From positions 496,001-560,000 of the forward strand of contig CM057063.1 in the NCBI GenBank assembly GCA_029945375.1: 64,000 bases of DNA. Reading direction: 5' to 3'. Shown here piece after piece: positions 1 through 12,574 of this stretch (positions are counted from its first letter, which is position 1; every line of letters starts with the position of its first letter). Below the pieces are notes generated by a model. The model was not told where the DNA came from. It ran no database searches and saw only the letters and a program-made list of their open reading frames with translations. The position numbers and the translations under genes were made by a program. The DNA is from Agaricus subrufescens (taxonomy: Eukaryota > Basidiomycota > Agaricomycetes > Agaricales > Agaricaceae).

Positions 1-423
1 TACAGTTGTGCTCCTGTGGTCACTCTACAACCAATGCAATGTGGGCCATAACTTTCTAATGGCCAATGCAACAGTATCTGGATTGGTACTCATTCCTATT
101 GCAATGTGACTTCTATATTTCTATTCTGATTCCTATTTCTATTATCTGGAACTATTCCTTTTACATACTCTACTCCTGTATACCTCCATATATAAGTTCT
201 GCATTCCTGTAACTATTCTTTAGTCTGAAATCAACTTAGATTCTATTCCCTCTTGATTCCTATCTTTCCACTAAGTGTTCTGCAACTTGATTCATATTCT
301 GCTTTCACTCTCTAGGCATCTGGAACCCACTGGAGGGTACAGTGTGCCTTTGCATTGCTGAGGCCAACACCTATCCCTCAATCAGAACTGTCTGGTTCTG
401 ACTCTGCAGTTGTAGTCTTAACA
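1..423 (+). mobile_element. Family A LTR, 5' part outside window
   Basis: This is the last two thirds of a family A long terminal repeat, ending in TCTTAACA. It aligns along its length with the complete copies at 14068-14711 and 18580-19224. It holds the TATATAAG box region and the conserved 3' segment around GCATCTGGAAC. Differences between copies are mainly CpG to TpG or CpA. It serves as the 5' LTR of the first family A element. Confidence 0.85.
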
Positions 424-560
424 GTATTTCAGACTCCTGCTCCAGCTGGTTCCACACTTCACTTTTGTATGAGCTGCACTCGCAGCATTACTTTCACATC
501 TGGTACTCCTCCTGATGACATTCCACTTCCCCCTGCTTGTCAACCTAAACCTCACAGCTC

Positions 561-1941
561 CATGAAAACTTCGGATTCTCATACCCCTGTTTCTGAAACC
601 CCTGATATGTCTCAATGAGTTTCTGGTTCAGGTTCTTGCACCCCTCAAGACCAGGAAGGTTCTCAATTGGTACCCCCTGGTCACTCTCAGGAGGGTACTC
701 CTGTTTCTGATGTTCCCAGTACTCACCAGAACCCTGGAACTTATGATGGATCTGGTGGAAGGGATAAGGGTAAGGGAAGAGATAGTGGTGGTGGTGGTGA
801 TGATGATGGAGGTGGAGATGGAGGTGGTGATCCAGGAGATGGAGATGGAGGTGGAGAAGAGGATGGAGATGATGATGAAGATGGTCAACACATTCTGAAT
901 TGTGTTCTAGCCAACCTCCTATCAACTATCCTGGATACACTCACTTGGAATTCTTTGCAACCTCCTGCCAAAACTCCTAAAGTTGCAATCAAGGAACTGA
1001 TGTCTTTCAATGGCAAGGAACCTCACAAGCTCAATGAATTCATATTTCAGTGCCACCTCTACTTCAAGGCTAATCTGAATCAATTTCCATCACAACACAC
1101 TAAGGTTTCCTTTGCCCTCTCTTATCTTTCTGGTTCTGCTCAAACTTGGTTTCAAACAACTCTCAAGGAGAATCCAATATGGGAATTAGTTCCCTGGTAT
1201 AACAACTGGGACTTGTTTGTCAATGAACTCATCTCCAATTTTGGTTCCTTGGATTTGGTAAACAAGGCTGTGGAAGAGATTGAGCATCTTACCATGTCTG
1301 CTAACAATCATATCAACAAGTATAATGACTCCTTTGCTCATCTTGCTTCACGTCTTCACTGGCCAGATTCCATGTTTGTCCATTACTACTATTGTGGTCT
1401 TCCTGATCACATCCAGGACATCCTTTCCTCACTTCCAACCAACAAACCCTCCACTCTTTGGGAATTGCGGGACCTGGCTATGTGCATTGACAACCACCAT
1501 TGGGAATGCCATTGGGAATGGAACTGTGCCAACAAGCAATCCACTTCAAAGGACCCCAACCCACAACAAAAGCAGAAGAACAAACCTGCAAATTCTGGCA
1601 ACAACAACTCACAATCACAATCATCTTCTTCTGGTAACCAATCCAACAACAATGCTAAACCCAGAAAACCTGCAAATGCAAATTTGCAACCCAGTTCCTC
1701 TTCCTCATCCTCAAATCCTCTCACAAATGTCCTTGGTCGCAATGGCAAACTCACTCCTCAGGAATGCCAGTGTTGGAAGGGCAAGAACTTGTGTATGTTC
1801 TGCAGAGGAGGCAGCCATACCACTGAGAATTGCCTGAAAAAGAATACTGGCAATTCCAACAACTCTAACAAGCCAAAGGGCCAATCAACTGTAGCTGAAG
1901 GTACTTCTGTGAGTTCCGCTCCTGCAAGCTTGGGAAACTAA
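561..1941 (+). pseudogene. Family A gag (copy A1)
   Basis: Gag polyprotein of a Ty3/Gypsy chromovirus, forming the virus-like particle and binding genomic RNA. A Gly/Asp-rich N-terminal stretch (about 780-880) is followed by a retrotransposon Gag core (about 990-1480), a Gln/Asn/Ser-rich linker and a CCHC zinc knuckle at 1792-1833 (C-X2-C-X4-H-X4-C, intact). The frame runs from an ATG at 561, but an in-frame TGA at 616-618 breaks it. The same TGA is in copy A2, so the true start is uncertain; the frame is then open to 1941. About 800 bp of this gene is nearly identical to A2 while the flanks differ by roughly a tenth. Confidence 0.75.
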
Positions 1942-1967
1942 TCCATGGTCCCCTTGACTCTGCACAG

Positions 1968-3917
1968 GTGGGGGATCACATTGACACCCTCTGCACTTCA
2001 GAGAGAGTTTGTCTCAATGCTTTTGCTCTTTCTGATCCAAATTCCCTTCATGTTTTTCTTTCCCCTACAGACATTTCTTCTATTCCCAACATTCCTGCGC
2101 TGGTGGACAGTGGTTTGACTCATTGTTTTATTTCAAATTCCTTTGTTTGTAAACATGGTATCCCAACAGTTCCAATTCCTCCTGTTAAGCTTCATCTCTT
2201 CAATGGGACTTCTAGCTCTTTTGTTTCTGAGGTTGTGAAATTTCCTGTATCTTTTCCTACTGGTGAATCTATGACTCTTTCCCTCTATGTCACTTTGCTG
2301 GATCTGCAGACTCTAGTGGTTCTTGGGCATGACTGGCTGTCCTGTTACAATCTGTTGATTAACTGGGTTACTGGCCACATCACTTTCCATTCCACTCCTG
2401 TTGAGATTCCACCCACTCTTTGCACACTGCCTTCCAATGACACTGTGCCATGAATGTTGGTATCAGAATCCATCATGGAAGCAACTTCTGATTCACCGGC
2501 CAGAATAGACATTTATCTAGTCAATGCCGCTGCCTTTGCACAAGCATCCCAACTTCCTGGCTCTCATTGCTTTGCCCTCAACCTTCGTGCAGTTATCACT
2601 GCAGCATCTTCTGTTGAGGAATCTCCTGTTGACCTTTCCACTATTCTGGCGGAATACCATGATTTTGTGGATGTGTTTAGCAGGTCCCATGCAGATATGC
2701 TACTGACACATTGACATTACAATCTGAAGATCAACTTAAAGGACAGTACCGCACCTCCTATAGGTCTGATCTATTCCCTGTCACAAACAGAACTTCAAAC
2801 TCTTTGCAAATTCATTGACAAAAATCTCTCCATTGGCTTCATCTGACCTGCAACCTCTCCCCATGGCACTCTTGTTCTTTTTGTAAAGAAGAAGGATGGT
2901 TCCCTTTGTCTTTGCGTTGACTTCCATGGTCTAAATCAGATTACTCAGAAGGATTGCTATCCACTTCCTCTCATTTCAGATCTCCTTGACTCTCCTTGCA
3001 AAGCTTGCATCTATATGAAGATTGATCTTTGGCACACATATCACCTTGTCTGTATTGCAGAAGGTGACAAGTGGAAAATGGCCTTCTGGACTCATTATGG
3101 GTCCTTTGAATGGCTCATCATGCCTTTTGGTCTCAGCAATGCTCCTGCCACATTCCAGTGGTTCATAAATGACATTTTCCAGGACTTGCTAGACGTATGT
3201 GTTACCATCTACCTTGATGACATCCTCATCTATTCCGACGATCTGACTCAACACTGGAAACATGTTAGAGAGGTGCTGAAGAGACTTCACGAACATGATC
3301 TCTATGCACAAGCTGACAAATGCAAATTCAATTCTGACACAGTGGAATATCTTGGGTATATTCTTTTGACTGACAGTCTCACTATGTCTGACAACAAGGT
3401 CAAGACAATCTAGGACTGGCTGGAACCTTGGAAAGTAAAGGACATTCAATCCTTCTTAGGGTTTGCAAACTTTTATTGTTGCTTCATCTATGGCTATTCC
3501 AACATTGTGGTTCCCTTAACTTGTCTTACTTGCAAAGGAACCCCTTAGAACTTTGGTTCTAATGCCCAGAATGCTTTTGAAACCCTCAAGAAGGCCTTCA
3601 CTTCTGCTCCCATCCTCACTCACTGGATTCTGGACTCACAAATCATTGTTGAGACTGACACTTCTGACTATGCCTTAGCTGCTATCCTTTCCATCATATC
3701 CCCTGACAGTGACATTCATCCTATTGCATTCCATTCCCACACTTTCTTGTCTCCAGAACTCAACTACAACACTCATGATAAAGAACTTCTCACTATCTTT
3801 GAGGCATTCTGCATCTGGTGTCATTACCTAGAGGGGGCTTCCCTTCTGATCGATGTTGTTACCAACCACAAGAACTTGGAATATTTTGCAACTACCAAGC
3901 TCCTTACCTGTCAGCAG
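1968..3917 (+). pseudogene. Family A pol: protease, RT, RNase H (copy A1)
   Basis: One continuous reading frame encodes an aspartic protease (VDSGLTHCF at about 2103; the usual DSGS/T is changed to DSGL), reverse transcriptase (YLDD active site at 3210-3221) and the start of RNase H (the segment after ETDTSDYALA, about 3650-3900). At least five in-frame stops (2451, 2712, about 2844, 3411, about 3546) are each explained by one transition, such as CGA to TGA, CAG to TAG or TGG to TAG. The frame stops at 3917, where an LTR begins directly. Integrase, chromodomain and the antisense ORF are missing compared with copy A2, so this is a 3'-deleted element. Confidence 0.85.
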
Positions 3918-4520
3918 TGTTATATTCCGTTTCCAGAACTTTCCAATCATTCCTGATGTTTCCTTTTCCATCTAGAACGTTCCATGGAATCCCACTGTCA
4001 AGTTTCCTTTCAATGGGATCCGCTTGGGACCTCTGTCTTTTGGGTTCCTCTAATTGGTAAGTCTGCTTCCTGGAACCAGTGGTGGTTGGCTGGTTATGCC
4101 ATAGTTCCTTTCCAGGACTATGGTTGCGCTCCTGTGGTCGCTCTACGACCAATGCAACACAGGCTGTAACTTTCCAACAGCCAACATGACTGTATCCGGA
4201 TCAGTACTCATTCCTATTGTGATGCAATTGCTATATCTCTATTCCAATTCCTATTTCTATTATCCAGAACTATTCCTTTTCTGTACTTTACTCCTGTACA
4301 CCTTTGTATATAAGTTCCGCATTCCTGTACCTATTCTTCAGTCTGAAATTGACTTAGATTTATTCCCTCTCAATCCCTATCTTTCCGCTAAGTGTTCCAC
4401 AACTCACGCTCTATTCTGCTATCACTCTCTAGGCATCTGGAACCCACTGGAGGGCACAGTGCACCTTCACGTCACTGAGGCCAATGCTTATCCCTCAATT
4501 GGAACCTCCTAATTCTGACT
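3918..4520 (+). mobile_element. Family A LTR lacking its last ~25 bp
   Basis: Begins with the family A terminus TGTTATATTC and follows the complete LTRs up to about 4520. There a short deletion between two GACTC repeats, one in the LTR end and one in the leader, fuses it to leader sequence. It contains a TATATAAG box near 4309 and two GAAnnTTC motifs near its start. Confidence 0.85.
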
Positions 4521-5060
4521 CCCGCTCCAGCTGGTTCCACACTTTGCTTTTGTATGAGTCACACTTGCAGTGTTACTTTCGCATCTGGTACTCCTCCTGG
4601 TGACATTCCACTTCCCTGCTGTAGTTCCATTCTGGGACTACAGTTGCACTCCTGCGGTCACTCTACGACCAATGCAATGTGGGCTGTAACTTTCCAACAG
4701 CCAACACGATGGTATTCTGGATTGGTACTCATTCCCATTGCAATGCGACATCTATTTCTTATTCTGATTTCTTATTCCTTAATCCGGAACTTTCCTATTC
4801 CACTTCTTACTCCTATGTATACTCATATAGAAGTTTCTGATTCCTGTATCTATTCCTCAGTCTGAAATCAACTTAGATTTTATTCCCTCTCGATTCCTAT
4901 CTTTCTGCTAAGTGTTCCGCAACTTGCATTCTATTCCACTATTGCTCTCTAGGCATCTGGAACCTGCTGGAGGACACAGTGTGCCTTCACATTGCTGAGG
5001 CCAATGCCTATCCCTCAATTGGAACCGCCTAGTTCTGACTCTGCAGTTGTAGTCTTAACA
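4521..5060 (+). mobile_element. Leader fragment plus partial family A LTR
   Basis: 4521-4618 matches the leader just downstream of a 5' LTR (compare 437-535). At about 4619 the sequence jumps back into the middle of an LTR and runs to the LTR end TCTTAACA at 5060. This is a recombination or template-switch junction inside the array. The 4619-5060 piece acts as the 5' LTR of copy A2. Confidence 0.75.
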
Positions 5061-5301
5061 GTATTTCAGACTCCTGCTCCAGCTGGTTCCACACTTTGCT
5101 TTTGTATGAGTCACACTCGCAGTGTTAGTTTCACATCTGGTACTCCTCCTGGTGACATTCCACTTCCCCCTGTTTGTCAACCTAAACCTCGCAGTTCCGT
5201 GAACTTCGGATTCTCATACCCCTGTTTCTGAAACCCCTGATATGTCTCAATGAGTTTCTGGTTCAGGTTCTTGCACCCCTCAAGACCAGGAAGGTTCTCA
5301 A

Positions 5302-6572
5302 TTGGTACCCCCTGGTCACTCTCAGGAGGGTACTCCTGTTTCTGATGTTCCCAGTACTCACCAGAACCCTGGAACTTATGATGGATCTGGTGGAAGGGAT
5401 AAGGGTAAGGGAAGAGATAGTGGTGGTGGTGGTGATGATGATGGAGGTGGAGATGGAGGTGGTGATCCAGGAGATGGAGATGGAGGTGGAGAAGAGGATG
5501 GAGATGATGATGAAGATGGTCAACACATTCTGAATTGTGTTCTAGCCAACCTCCTATCAACTATCCTGGATACACTCACTTGGAATTCTTTGCAACCTCC
5601 TGCCAAAACTCCTAAAGTTGCAATCAAGGAACTGATGTCTTTCAATGGCAAGGAACCTCACAAGCTCAATGAATTCATATTTCAGTGCCACCTCTACTTC
5701 AAGGCTAATCTGAATCAATTTCCATCACAACACACTAAGGTTTCCTTTGCCCTCTCTTATCTTTCTGGTTCTGCTCAAACTTGGTTTCAAACAACTCTCA
5801 AGGAGAATCCAATATGGGAATTAGTTCCCTGGTATAACAACTGGGACTTGTTTGTCAATGAGCTCATCTCCAATTTTGGTTCCTTGGATCTGGTAAACAA
5901 GGCTGTGGAAGAGATTGAGCATCTTACCATGTCTGCTAACAATCATATCAACAAGTATAATGACTCCTTTGCTCATCTTGCTTCACGTCTTCACTGGCCT
6001 GATTCTGTTTTGGTCCATCACTATTATCGCAGTCCCTCGATCACATCCAGGACGTCCTTTCCTCACTTCCAACCAACAAACCCTCCACTCTTTGGGAATT
6101 ATGGGACCTGGCTATGCACATTGACAACTGCCACTGGGAATGCCATCATGAACAGAACCGTGCCAACAAGCAATCCACTTTGAAGGACTCCAACCTGCAA
6201 CAAAAGCAGAAGAACAAACCCACAAATACCAGCAACAACAATCTGCAATCCCAATCATCATCTTTTGGTAACCAATCCAACAACTCTAAACCTGGAAAAC
6301 CTGCAAACGCAAATTTGCAATCCAGTTTCTCTTCCTCATCCTTGAATCCTCTCACAAACATCCTCAGTTGCAATGGCAACCTCACTCCTCAGGAATGCCA
6401 GTGTTGGAAGGACAAGAACTTGTGTATGTTCTGCAGAGGTAGTGGCCATACAGCTGAGAATTTCCTGAAAAAGAATACTGGCAAATCTGACAACTCTAAC
6501 AAGCCAAAGGGCCGATCAACTGTAGCTGAAGGTACTTCCACAAGTTCCACTCCTGTGAGCTCAGGAAACTAA
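5302..6572 (+). pseudogene. Family A gag (copy A2), frameshifted
   Basis: Second Gag copy with the same Gly/Asp-rich N-terminus, Gag core and Gln/Asn-rich linker as A1. A 1-nt deletion near 6030 shifts the frame, so the C-terminal half reads in another frame (about 6114-6572). The zinc knuckle keeps CX2CX4H, but its last Cys is Phe. No ATG was found at the start of the open frame (5302 is TTG). The upstream in-frame TGA (about 5251) is shared with A1. Confidence 0.75.
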
Positions 6573-6589
6573 TCTGTGGTCCCCTTGAC

Positions 6590-7109
6590 TCTGCACAGGC
6601 AGGGGATTGTGTTGACACCCTCTGTGCTTCAGAGAGAGTTCATCTCAATGCTTCCACTCTTTCTGATCTGAATTCCCTTCGTGTTTTTCTTTCCCCTACG
6701 GACATTTCTTCTATTCCCAACATTCCTGTGCTGGTGGACAGTGGTTCAACTCATTGTTTTATTTCAAATTCCTTTGTTTGTACACATGGTATCCTGACAG
6801 TTCCAATTCCTCCTGTTAAGCTTCATCTCTTCAATGGGACTTCTAGCTCTTTTGTTTCTGAGGTTGTGAAATTTCCTGTATCTTTTCCTACTGGTGAATC
6901 TATGACTCTTTCCCTCTATGTCACTTTGCTGGATCTGCAGACTCTAGTGGTTCTTGGGCACGACTGGCTGTCCTGCTACAATCTGTTGATTGACTGGGTT
7001 ACTGGCCACATCACTTTCCATTCCACTCCTGTTGAGATTCTGCCCACTCTTTGCACACTGCCTTCCAATGACACTGTGCCACGAATGTTGGTATCAGATT
7101 CCATCACAG
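6590..7109 (+). pseudogene. Family A protease, first part of pol (copy A2)
   Basis: Aspartic protease region with an intact LVDSGSTHCF motif at about 6730, homologous to A1 2100-2460. The pol frame is cut at 7109 by an antisense family B LTR and resumes at 8487 with the segment that follows directly in copy A1. Confidence 0.8.
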
Positions 7110-8486
7110 TGAAGAGACTAGATTGGTGTAAATGTGGAAAATAAAATATAAAATATAAAATCGAATGTGAATGCAACCCTTTGAAATACACCAAGTCTCA
7201 AGTGCAGTTTGTGGGGAGAATAAATCAGAAAGAAAGTGAAAATAAGAGTCTCGATTAAATATTAAATGAAAATAGGGGTAGAATAGAAATGTGAAACAAG
7301 TCTTGACTGAATAGAGACCTCTTCCAGACCTATGCTGTTCTGATTAGAACCTTTGCAATGAGGGGCTAAGCTCATGATGACTGTCCTCAATAGGATGGGT
7401 TAGACAACTATCTAGGAGGGGTAGCGAGTCCATCCTAGTGATGCCTCAACAAACTTGGAGAGCCTTGACCTGCCTTTGCACTTTGAGACAGACTGCAAGA
7501 CAAGTCAAGCTAGCACCAAATGCTATCGTGATCCTATTAGGCCAGTGAAGATACTCTCTTGAGCAGAACACAAGTCCTTCTGAGTTGAGAAAGAACTTTA
7601 AGAAATGCTTAGAACACTGCAAAGTTTAACCAAACTTGATTTCACTTGCACAGTGCTTGGGCAAAGATTTGATTCCAAACCTCGTCCTCGACTGGCGACT
7701 ATATACAATACACAATAAAAAACTGAGACAAAATAAACAAATATGAAACAAATAACCAAGTCTGTATCCAGCACTGAATGGGTATAGTCTCCTCAACTCA
7801 TCTTTCTCCACCAATCAACAGTCTCAACTATTCAGTCTCCTCAACCAAACATCACACTTGCCTAATCCCTCACTCTTCATTGGCTAACAAGGTTCCAACC
7901 CTAGACCCTAGTCTAGGAACCCTCGAGACTCATTTCCCACTGATCAACCCGTCAATAAGATGTCCTCGATTAGACTAAGTTTCTATCTCACCTTTAGTTG
8001 CTTCAAGATTATCATTATTGCTGCCCGATCCCGAGCCCTGACCAATAATTCTGACAGTCTCACTTCAGTTCATTCAGTCTCGACATGTGCGAGTCACCTA
8101 CTTCCTAGCCTTTCCCCATTAGGCAGGTAGTAGTTATAGAATCAGTCTAGCATAAGGTCTGCTAAAGGAACTGCACTCTGCTAAGTCCTTGAGCCATCCC
8201 ATAGCCAGTCTCAATGATAATTCCCAATAAAGTTTCCCTAGGCTCAGTCTCGAGACTTCTGCTTTAAAGTCCTCGAATGCGATTATATTTCCCCTAACAG
8301 TATAGTTTTCCTGTTAGGAATTGCAGATGCAATCTTGAGTGATCCCTAGTTCACCCTGTCTTCACACATGCCCTCAACTGATCTCATTACTAACAGGGTG
8401 ACTGATTGCTCATTCTCAAGCCTAATACGTACGCCTAGCCGCATTAAACATACATTTTCACGCATAAAACAGCTGGGGCCGTAACA
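7110..8486 (-). mobile_element. Family B solo LTR inserted in A2 pol
   Basis: A 1,377-bp LTR in minus orientation. On the minus strand it starts TGTTACGGCCCCAGCTG and ends TCTCTTCA. It splits the A2 pol frame; the flanks are consistent with a 4-bp duplication (ACAG left, ACGG right, one transition apart). The ORFs inside it are not genes. No internal region accompanies it, so it is a solo LTR. Related full copy: 46969-48362. Confidence 0.9.
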
Positions 8487-9733
8487 ACGGAAGCAACTTC
8501 TGATTCACCCACCAGGATAGACATTTGTCTAGTCAATGCCACTGCTTTTGTGCAAGCATCCCAACTTCCTGGCTCTCATCACTTCACCCTCAATCTTCGC
8601 TCAGTTATCACTGCAGCATCCTCTGTTGAGGAATCTCCTGTCGACCTTTCCGCTATTCTGGCAGAATACCATGAATTTGCGGATGTGTTCAGCAAGTCCC
8701 ATGTGGATATGCTACCGACGCATCGACACTATGATCTCAAGATTGACTTAGAGGATGGTACCACACCTCCTATAGGTCTGATCTATTCCCTGTTGCAAAT
8801 AGAACTTCAAGCTCTTCACAAATTCATTGACAAAAACCTCTCTATTGGCTTCATCCGACCTGCAACCTCTCCCCATGGCACTCCTGTTCTTTTTCTGAAG
8901 AAGAAGGATGGTTCCCTTTGTCTTTGCATCAACTTCCATGGTCTCAATTGGATTACTTGGAAGGATTGTTACCCACTTCCTCTCATTTCAGATCTCCTTG
9001 ACTCTCCTTGCAAAGCTCGCATCTATACAAAGATTGATCTTTGGCACGCATATCACCTCATCCGTATTGCAGAAGGTGACAAGTGGAAAACGGCCTTCCA
9101 GACTCATTATGGGTCCTTTGGATGGCTCGTCATGCCTTTCAGTCTCAGCAATGCTCCCGCCACATTCCAGCGGTTCATAAATAACATTTTCCAGGACTTG
9201 CTAGACATATGCATTACCATCTACCTTGACAACATCCTCATCTATTCCAACAATCCAACTCAACACCGGAAATATGTCAGAGAGGTGCTGAAGAGACTCT
9301 GTGAACATGGTCTCTATGTGTGAGCCAACAAATGTGAATTCAATTCTGACACAGTGGAATATCTCAGGTACATCCTTTCCACTGACAGTCTGACTATGTC
9401 CAATGACAAGGTCAAGACTATCCAGGACTGGCTGGAACCTCAGAAAGTAAAGGACATTCAATCCTTCTTAGGGTTTGCAAACTTCTATTGTCACTTCATC
9501 TACAGCTATTCTGACATTGTGGTTCCCTTAACTTGTCTTACTTGCAAAGGGATCCCTTGGAACTTTGGTTCCAATGCCCAGAATGCCTTCGAAACCCTCA
9601 AGAAAGCCTTCACTTCTGCTCCCGTCCTCACTCACTGGATTCCAGACTTGCAAATCATCATTGAGACTGATGCTTCTGACTATGCCTTAGCCACTATCCT
9701 TTCCATTGCATCCCCTGATGGTGACATTCATTG
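8487..9733 (+). pseudogene. Family A reverse transcriptase (copy A2)
   Basis: Continuation of A2 pol: RT palm and fingers with the catalytic box changed to YLDN (9222-9233), then the linker to RNase H. An in-frame TGA at about 9321 replaces an Arg codon. The D to N change in the active site makes this RT inactive. The frame is interrupted at 9734 by a truncated LINE and continues from 10479. Confidence 0.85.
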
Positions 9734-10461
9734 CAAGTACTGTGGTACTGGTGCCTTTCAGTCCCGTACTCATCTCCTGTGCAATTGCAAGCACATAGCG
9801 TGCCTGAGGAACTTCACGGGGGTTCCCTTGGAGCGCAATTCTCTGGCCTTATTCTTATCCAATAACCCTTGGATGTTTACGTTTGACCCAGTTCCAGCCG
9901 GAACACGAAGGTGGTGAGGCTCGTTTGGACCCTGCCTTCTTGGGGTATCTGGGGAAGGTTCTGATGCCGATTGGTGATTCTTGGTAAGTGTCTCGACGGG
10001 TGACTGGTACCTGGGGGCGGTGTGTCTTCCGATGGGTGGGGCTAGGCGTGTATTCCCCGGCACACTTCCTACTCTAGAATGGTGCATACTTATGGAGGGT
10101 AAAACCTCGGGGTACTGGGATGATATTCCCTTAGTGGCATGGTTTCCAGGATAGCTGAGGAGCGGAGGGACTGGACTTGGAGCTGGGGAGGCGTTAGGGA
10201 CTGATCAGGTGTGGGCCACAAACTTGGTGCGAGAATTGATCCTAGTTTTTCTTTCTTTCTTTGCATTATTGTTCAGACATCTCACTGGTTTTCAGACTAG
10301 AAGATGTTGTATTATCAGTGTGAGGCTCTTAGATAGTCTTGGGTTATGTTTCCCTTTCGGTTACGTTTCTGCTTAGTTAACTCTATGTACAGGCATGTAT
10401 GTAGGACCGGACTGCATCTGGGCACTGGTATATAAATTTATGATTGTTTAAAAAAAAAAAA
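9734..10461 (+). mobile_element. 5'-truncated LINE (family F) with poly-A and 17-bp TSD
   Basis: A 728-bp insertion flanked by the perfect 17-bp duplication GATGGTGACATTCATTG (9717-9733 and 10462-10478), ending in a 13-A tail. Its first part encodes the end of a LINE ORF2, including a C-terminal zinc knuckle (CKYCG followed by HLLCNC), and stops near 9917. About 540 bp of 3' UTR follow. 5' truncation, poly-A and a long TSD are the marks of target-primed reverse transcription. A shorter copy of the same 3' end lies at 50423-50653. Confidence 0.92.
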
Positions 10462-10478
10462 GATGGTGACATTCATTG

Positions 10479-12378
10479 TATCACATTCCATTCCTACACT
10501 TTCTCATCTCCAGAACTCAACTACGACACTCATGATAAAGAACTTCTGGCTATCTTTGATGCATTCCACATCTGGTGTCATTACCTAGAGGGGGCTTCTC
10601 TTCCAATCAATGTCATTACCAACCACAAGAACTTGGAATATTTTGCAACTACCAAGCTCTTTACCCATCAGCAGGCATGATGGTCGGAATACCTCTCACA
10701 GTTTAACTTGGTCATCTGTTTCTGACCTGGTAAACTAGGAATGAAGCCGGATGCTTTGACGAGACGCTGGGACATCTACCTAAAAGGGGAGGATAAGGGC
10801 TATGCTTTGGTCAATCTGCACAACTTCCATCCAGTATTCACTCAAGAACAACTCGCTTCATCTCTCTGCGCCTCATCCCTTGCAACCCCTGTGTTCCATG
10901 CCACTACTATCATTGATCTTTTGCAACTCCATTCCGACATCCTTTCCACACTTTCCAAAGATCCCATTGCTGCACAGCACCTCATGTCACCCCAAGGGAG
11001 ATGGTCTCTCACTTCCAATGACTTCCTTAGGCTCGATGACTGGATCTATGTTCCTGACACTAACACCTTACGACTTCACATTACACAATACCACCACAAC
11101 CATATCCTGGCTGGCCATTTTGGTCAGAACAAGACTCTGGAGTTAATCCAAAGGAGTTATATGTGGCCCAGAATTTGCAATTTCATCAAGCACTTCTACA
11201 AGAGTTGTGTCACTTGCATGTGATCCAAACCTCAACGTCACCGACCTTATGGGACTCTCAAGCAGCTTCTGATCCTGGAATGTCCCTGGCACTCTATCTC
11301 TATGGACTTTATTGACAAACTTCTGCAATCCTCTGGATTTGATAGCATTCTAGTTATTGTGGACCACCTCACAAAACAAGCCATTTTCATTCCAACATAC
11401 GATACCATTAATTCCGCTGAACTTGCTTGACTCTTTGTTATTCACATATTCTCCAAGCACGGTGTCCCATCTCATGTTACTTCTGATTGTGGTTCCGAGT
11501 TTGTATCCCATTTCTTCTGCTCTCTTGGCCAAGCACTCAACATGAAACTCCATTTCACTTCTGGATATCATCCTGAAGGCGACAATCAAATGGAATGGAC
11601 AAATCAAACTCTGGAACAGTACCTCCACATCTACTGTAACTATCAGCAAGACAACTGGTCAGAACTCCTCCCGCTTGCAGAATTCACATTCAATAACGCT
11701 CCCAGTGCTACTACCAGTATCTCACCCTTCTTCACAAATAAAGGCTATCACCCATCCCTCACTATCCATCCCAAACGTGACCTCGCATCCTCACAAGCTT
11801 GGGAATTTGCTATTGATCTTGATGAACTTCACGCTACTCTCAAATCTGAAATCGCATCCGCTCAACAATGCTACCAGGTATCTGCTGACGCTCATTGGTT
11901 ACCAGCACCCAACTTCGGAATTGGTCAAAGAGTCTTTGTCAAGGCAAAGTATTTCTGCACTACCTGACCATTGAAGAAGCTTTCTGAAAAGTATCTTGGT
12001 CCCTACAAAATTATTGCTCAGGCCAGAACCCATTCCTTTACAATCTGACTTCCAGACTCTATGTGTGCCATCCATCCGGTATTCCATGTCTCCATGCTCG
12101 AACCTGCAACTACCAATCAAATTCCAGATTGTGTCCAACCTCCTCCAGATCCTGTCAACATCGAAGGCAAACCAGAATATGAAATATCTCGCATTGTTGA
12201 CTCCAAGATCAATTGTCAGAGGGCATGCAAGTTATTGTATAAGGTATTGTGGATGGGCTATGAGGATACCAACGAGGAATTCTCCTGGCTTCCTGCAACA
12301 GAACTCAGCCACACAATGGAATTGGTTTCTGATTTTCATGCTGCTTATCCTGCTAAGCCTGGTCCTCTTCTGCTTTAG
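10479..12378 (+). pseudogene. Family A RNase H end, integrase and chromodomain (copy A2)
   Basis: RNase H end (about 10480-10680) is followed by integrase: an HHCC zinc finger (the HHNHILAGHF segment and KSCVTC, about 11090-11220) and a DDE core (DFIDK at about 11307, TSDCGSEF at about 11483, QMEWTNQTLEQYL at about 11588). Last comes a chromodomain (about 12175-12340, YEISRI, VLWMGYED, FSWLP) that in this clade directs integration to modified histones. Stops occur at former CGA codons (10678, about 11221, about 11428, about 11966, about 12046). The stop in TT*PLKK is present in all three copies in this window. Confidence 0.85.
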
Positions 12379-12574
12379 TTCTTTTCCACTAGTCCCTTTC
12401 CAATTCTTTTACTTCCTTTCCGTTCCTCAAGTCATTTTCCAATTCCTTAAATCATTCTGACTTCACTTCAAATAATCCATCACATTTTCCCAGAACATCA
12501 AGAAACGACATCTGCTACAAAGTATCCTAATTTTCAAGAATCATAATACACTTGGGGGAGGTGCTGGAACCCAT

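Noticed and set aside
545..925. His-rich minus-strand ORF (also at 5177-5560)
   Set aside because: Complement of the GGTGGTGATGAT-type repeat that encodes the Gly/Asp tract of Gag; a shadow frame.
7626..7978. Short ORFs inside family B LTR copies
   Set aside because: No ATG-based conserved frame among the copies; LTR non-coding sequence.
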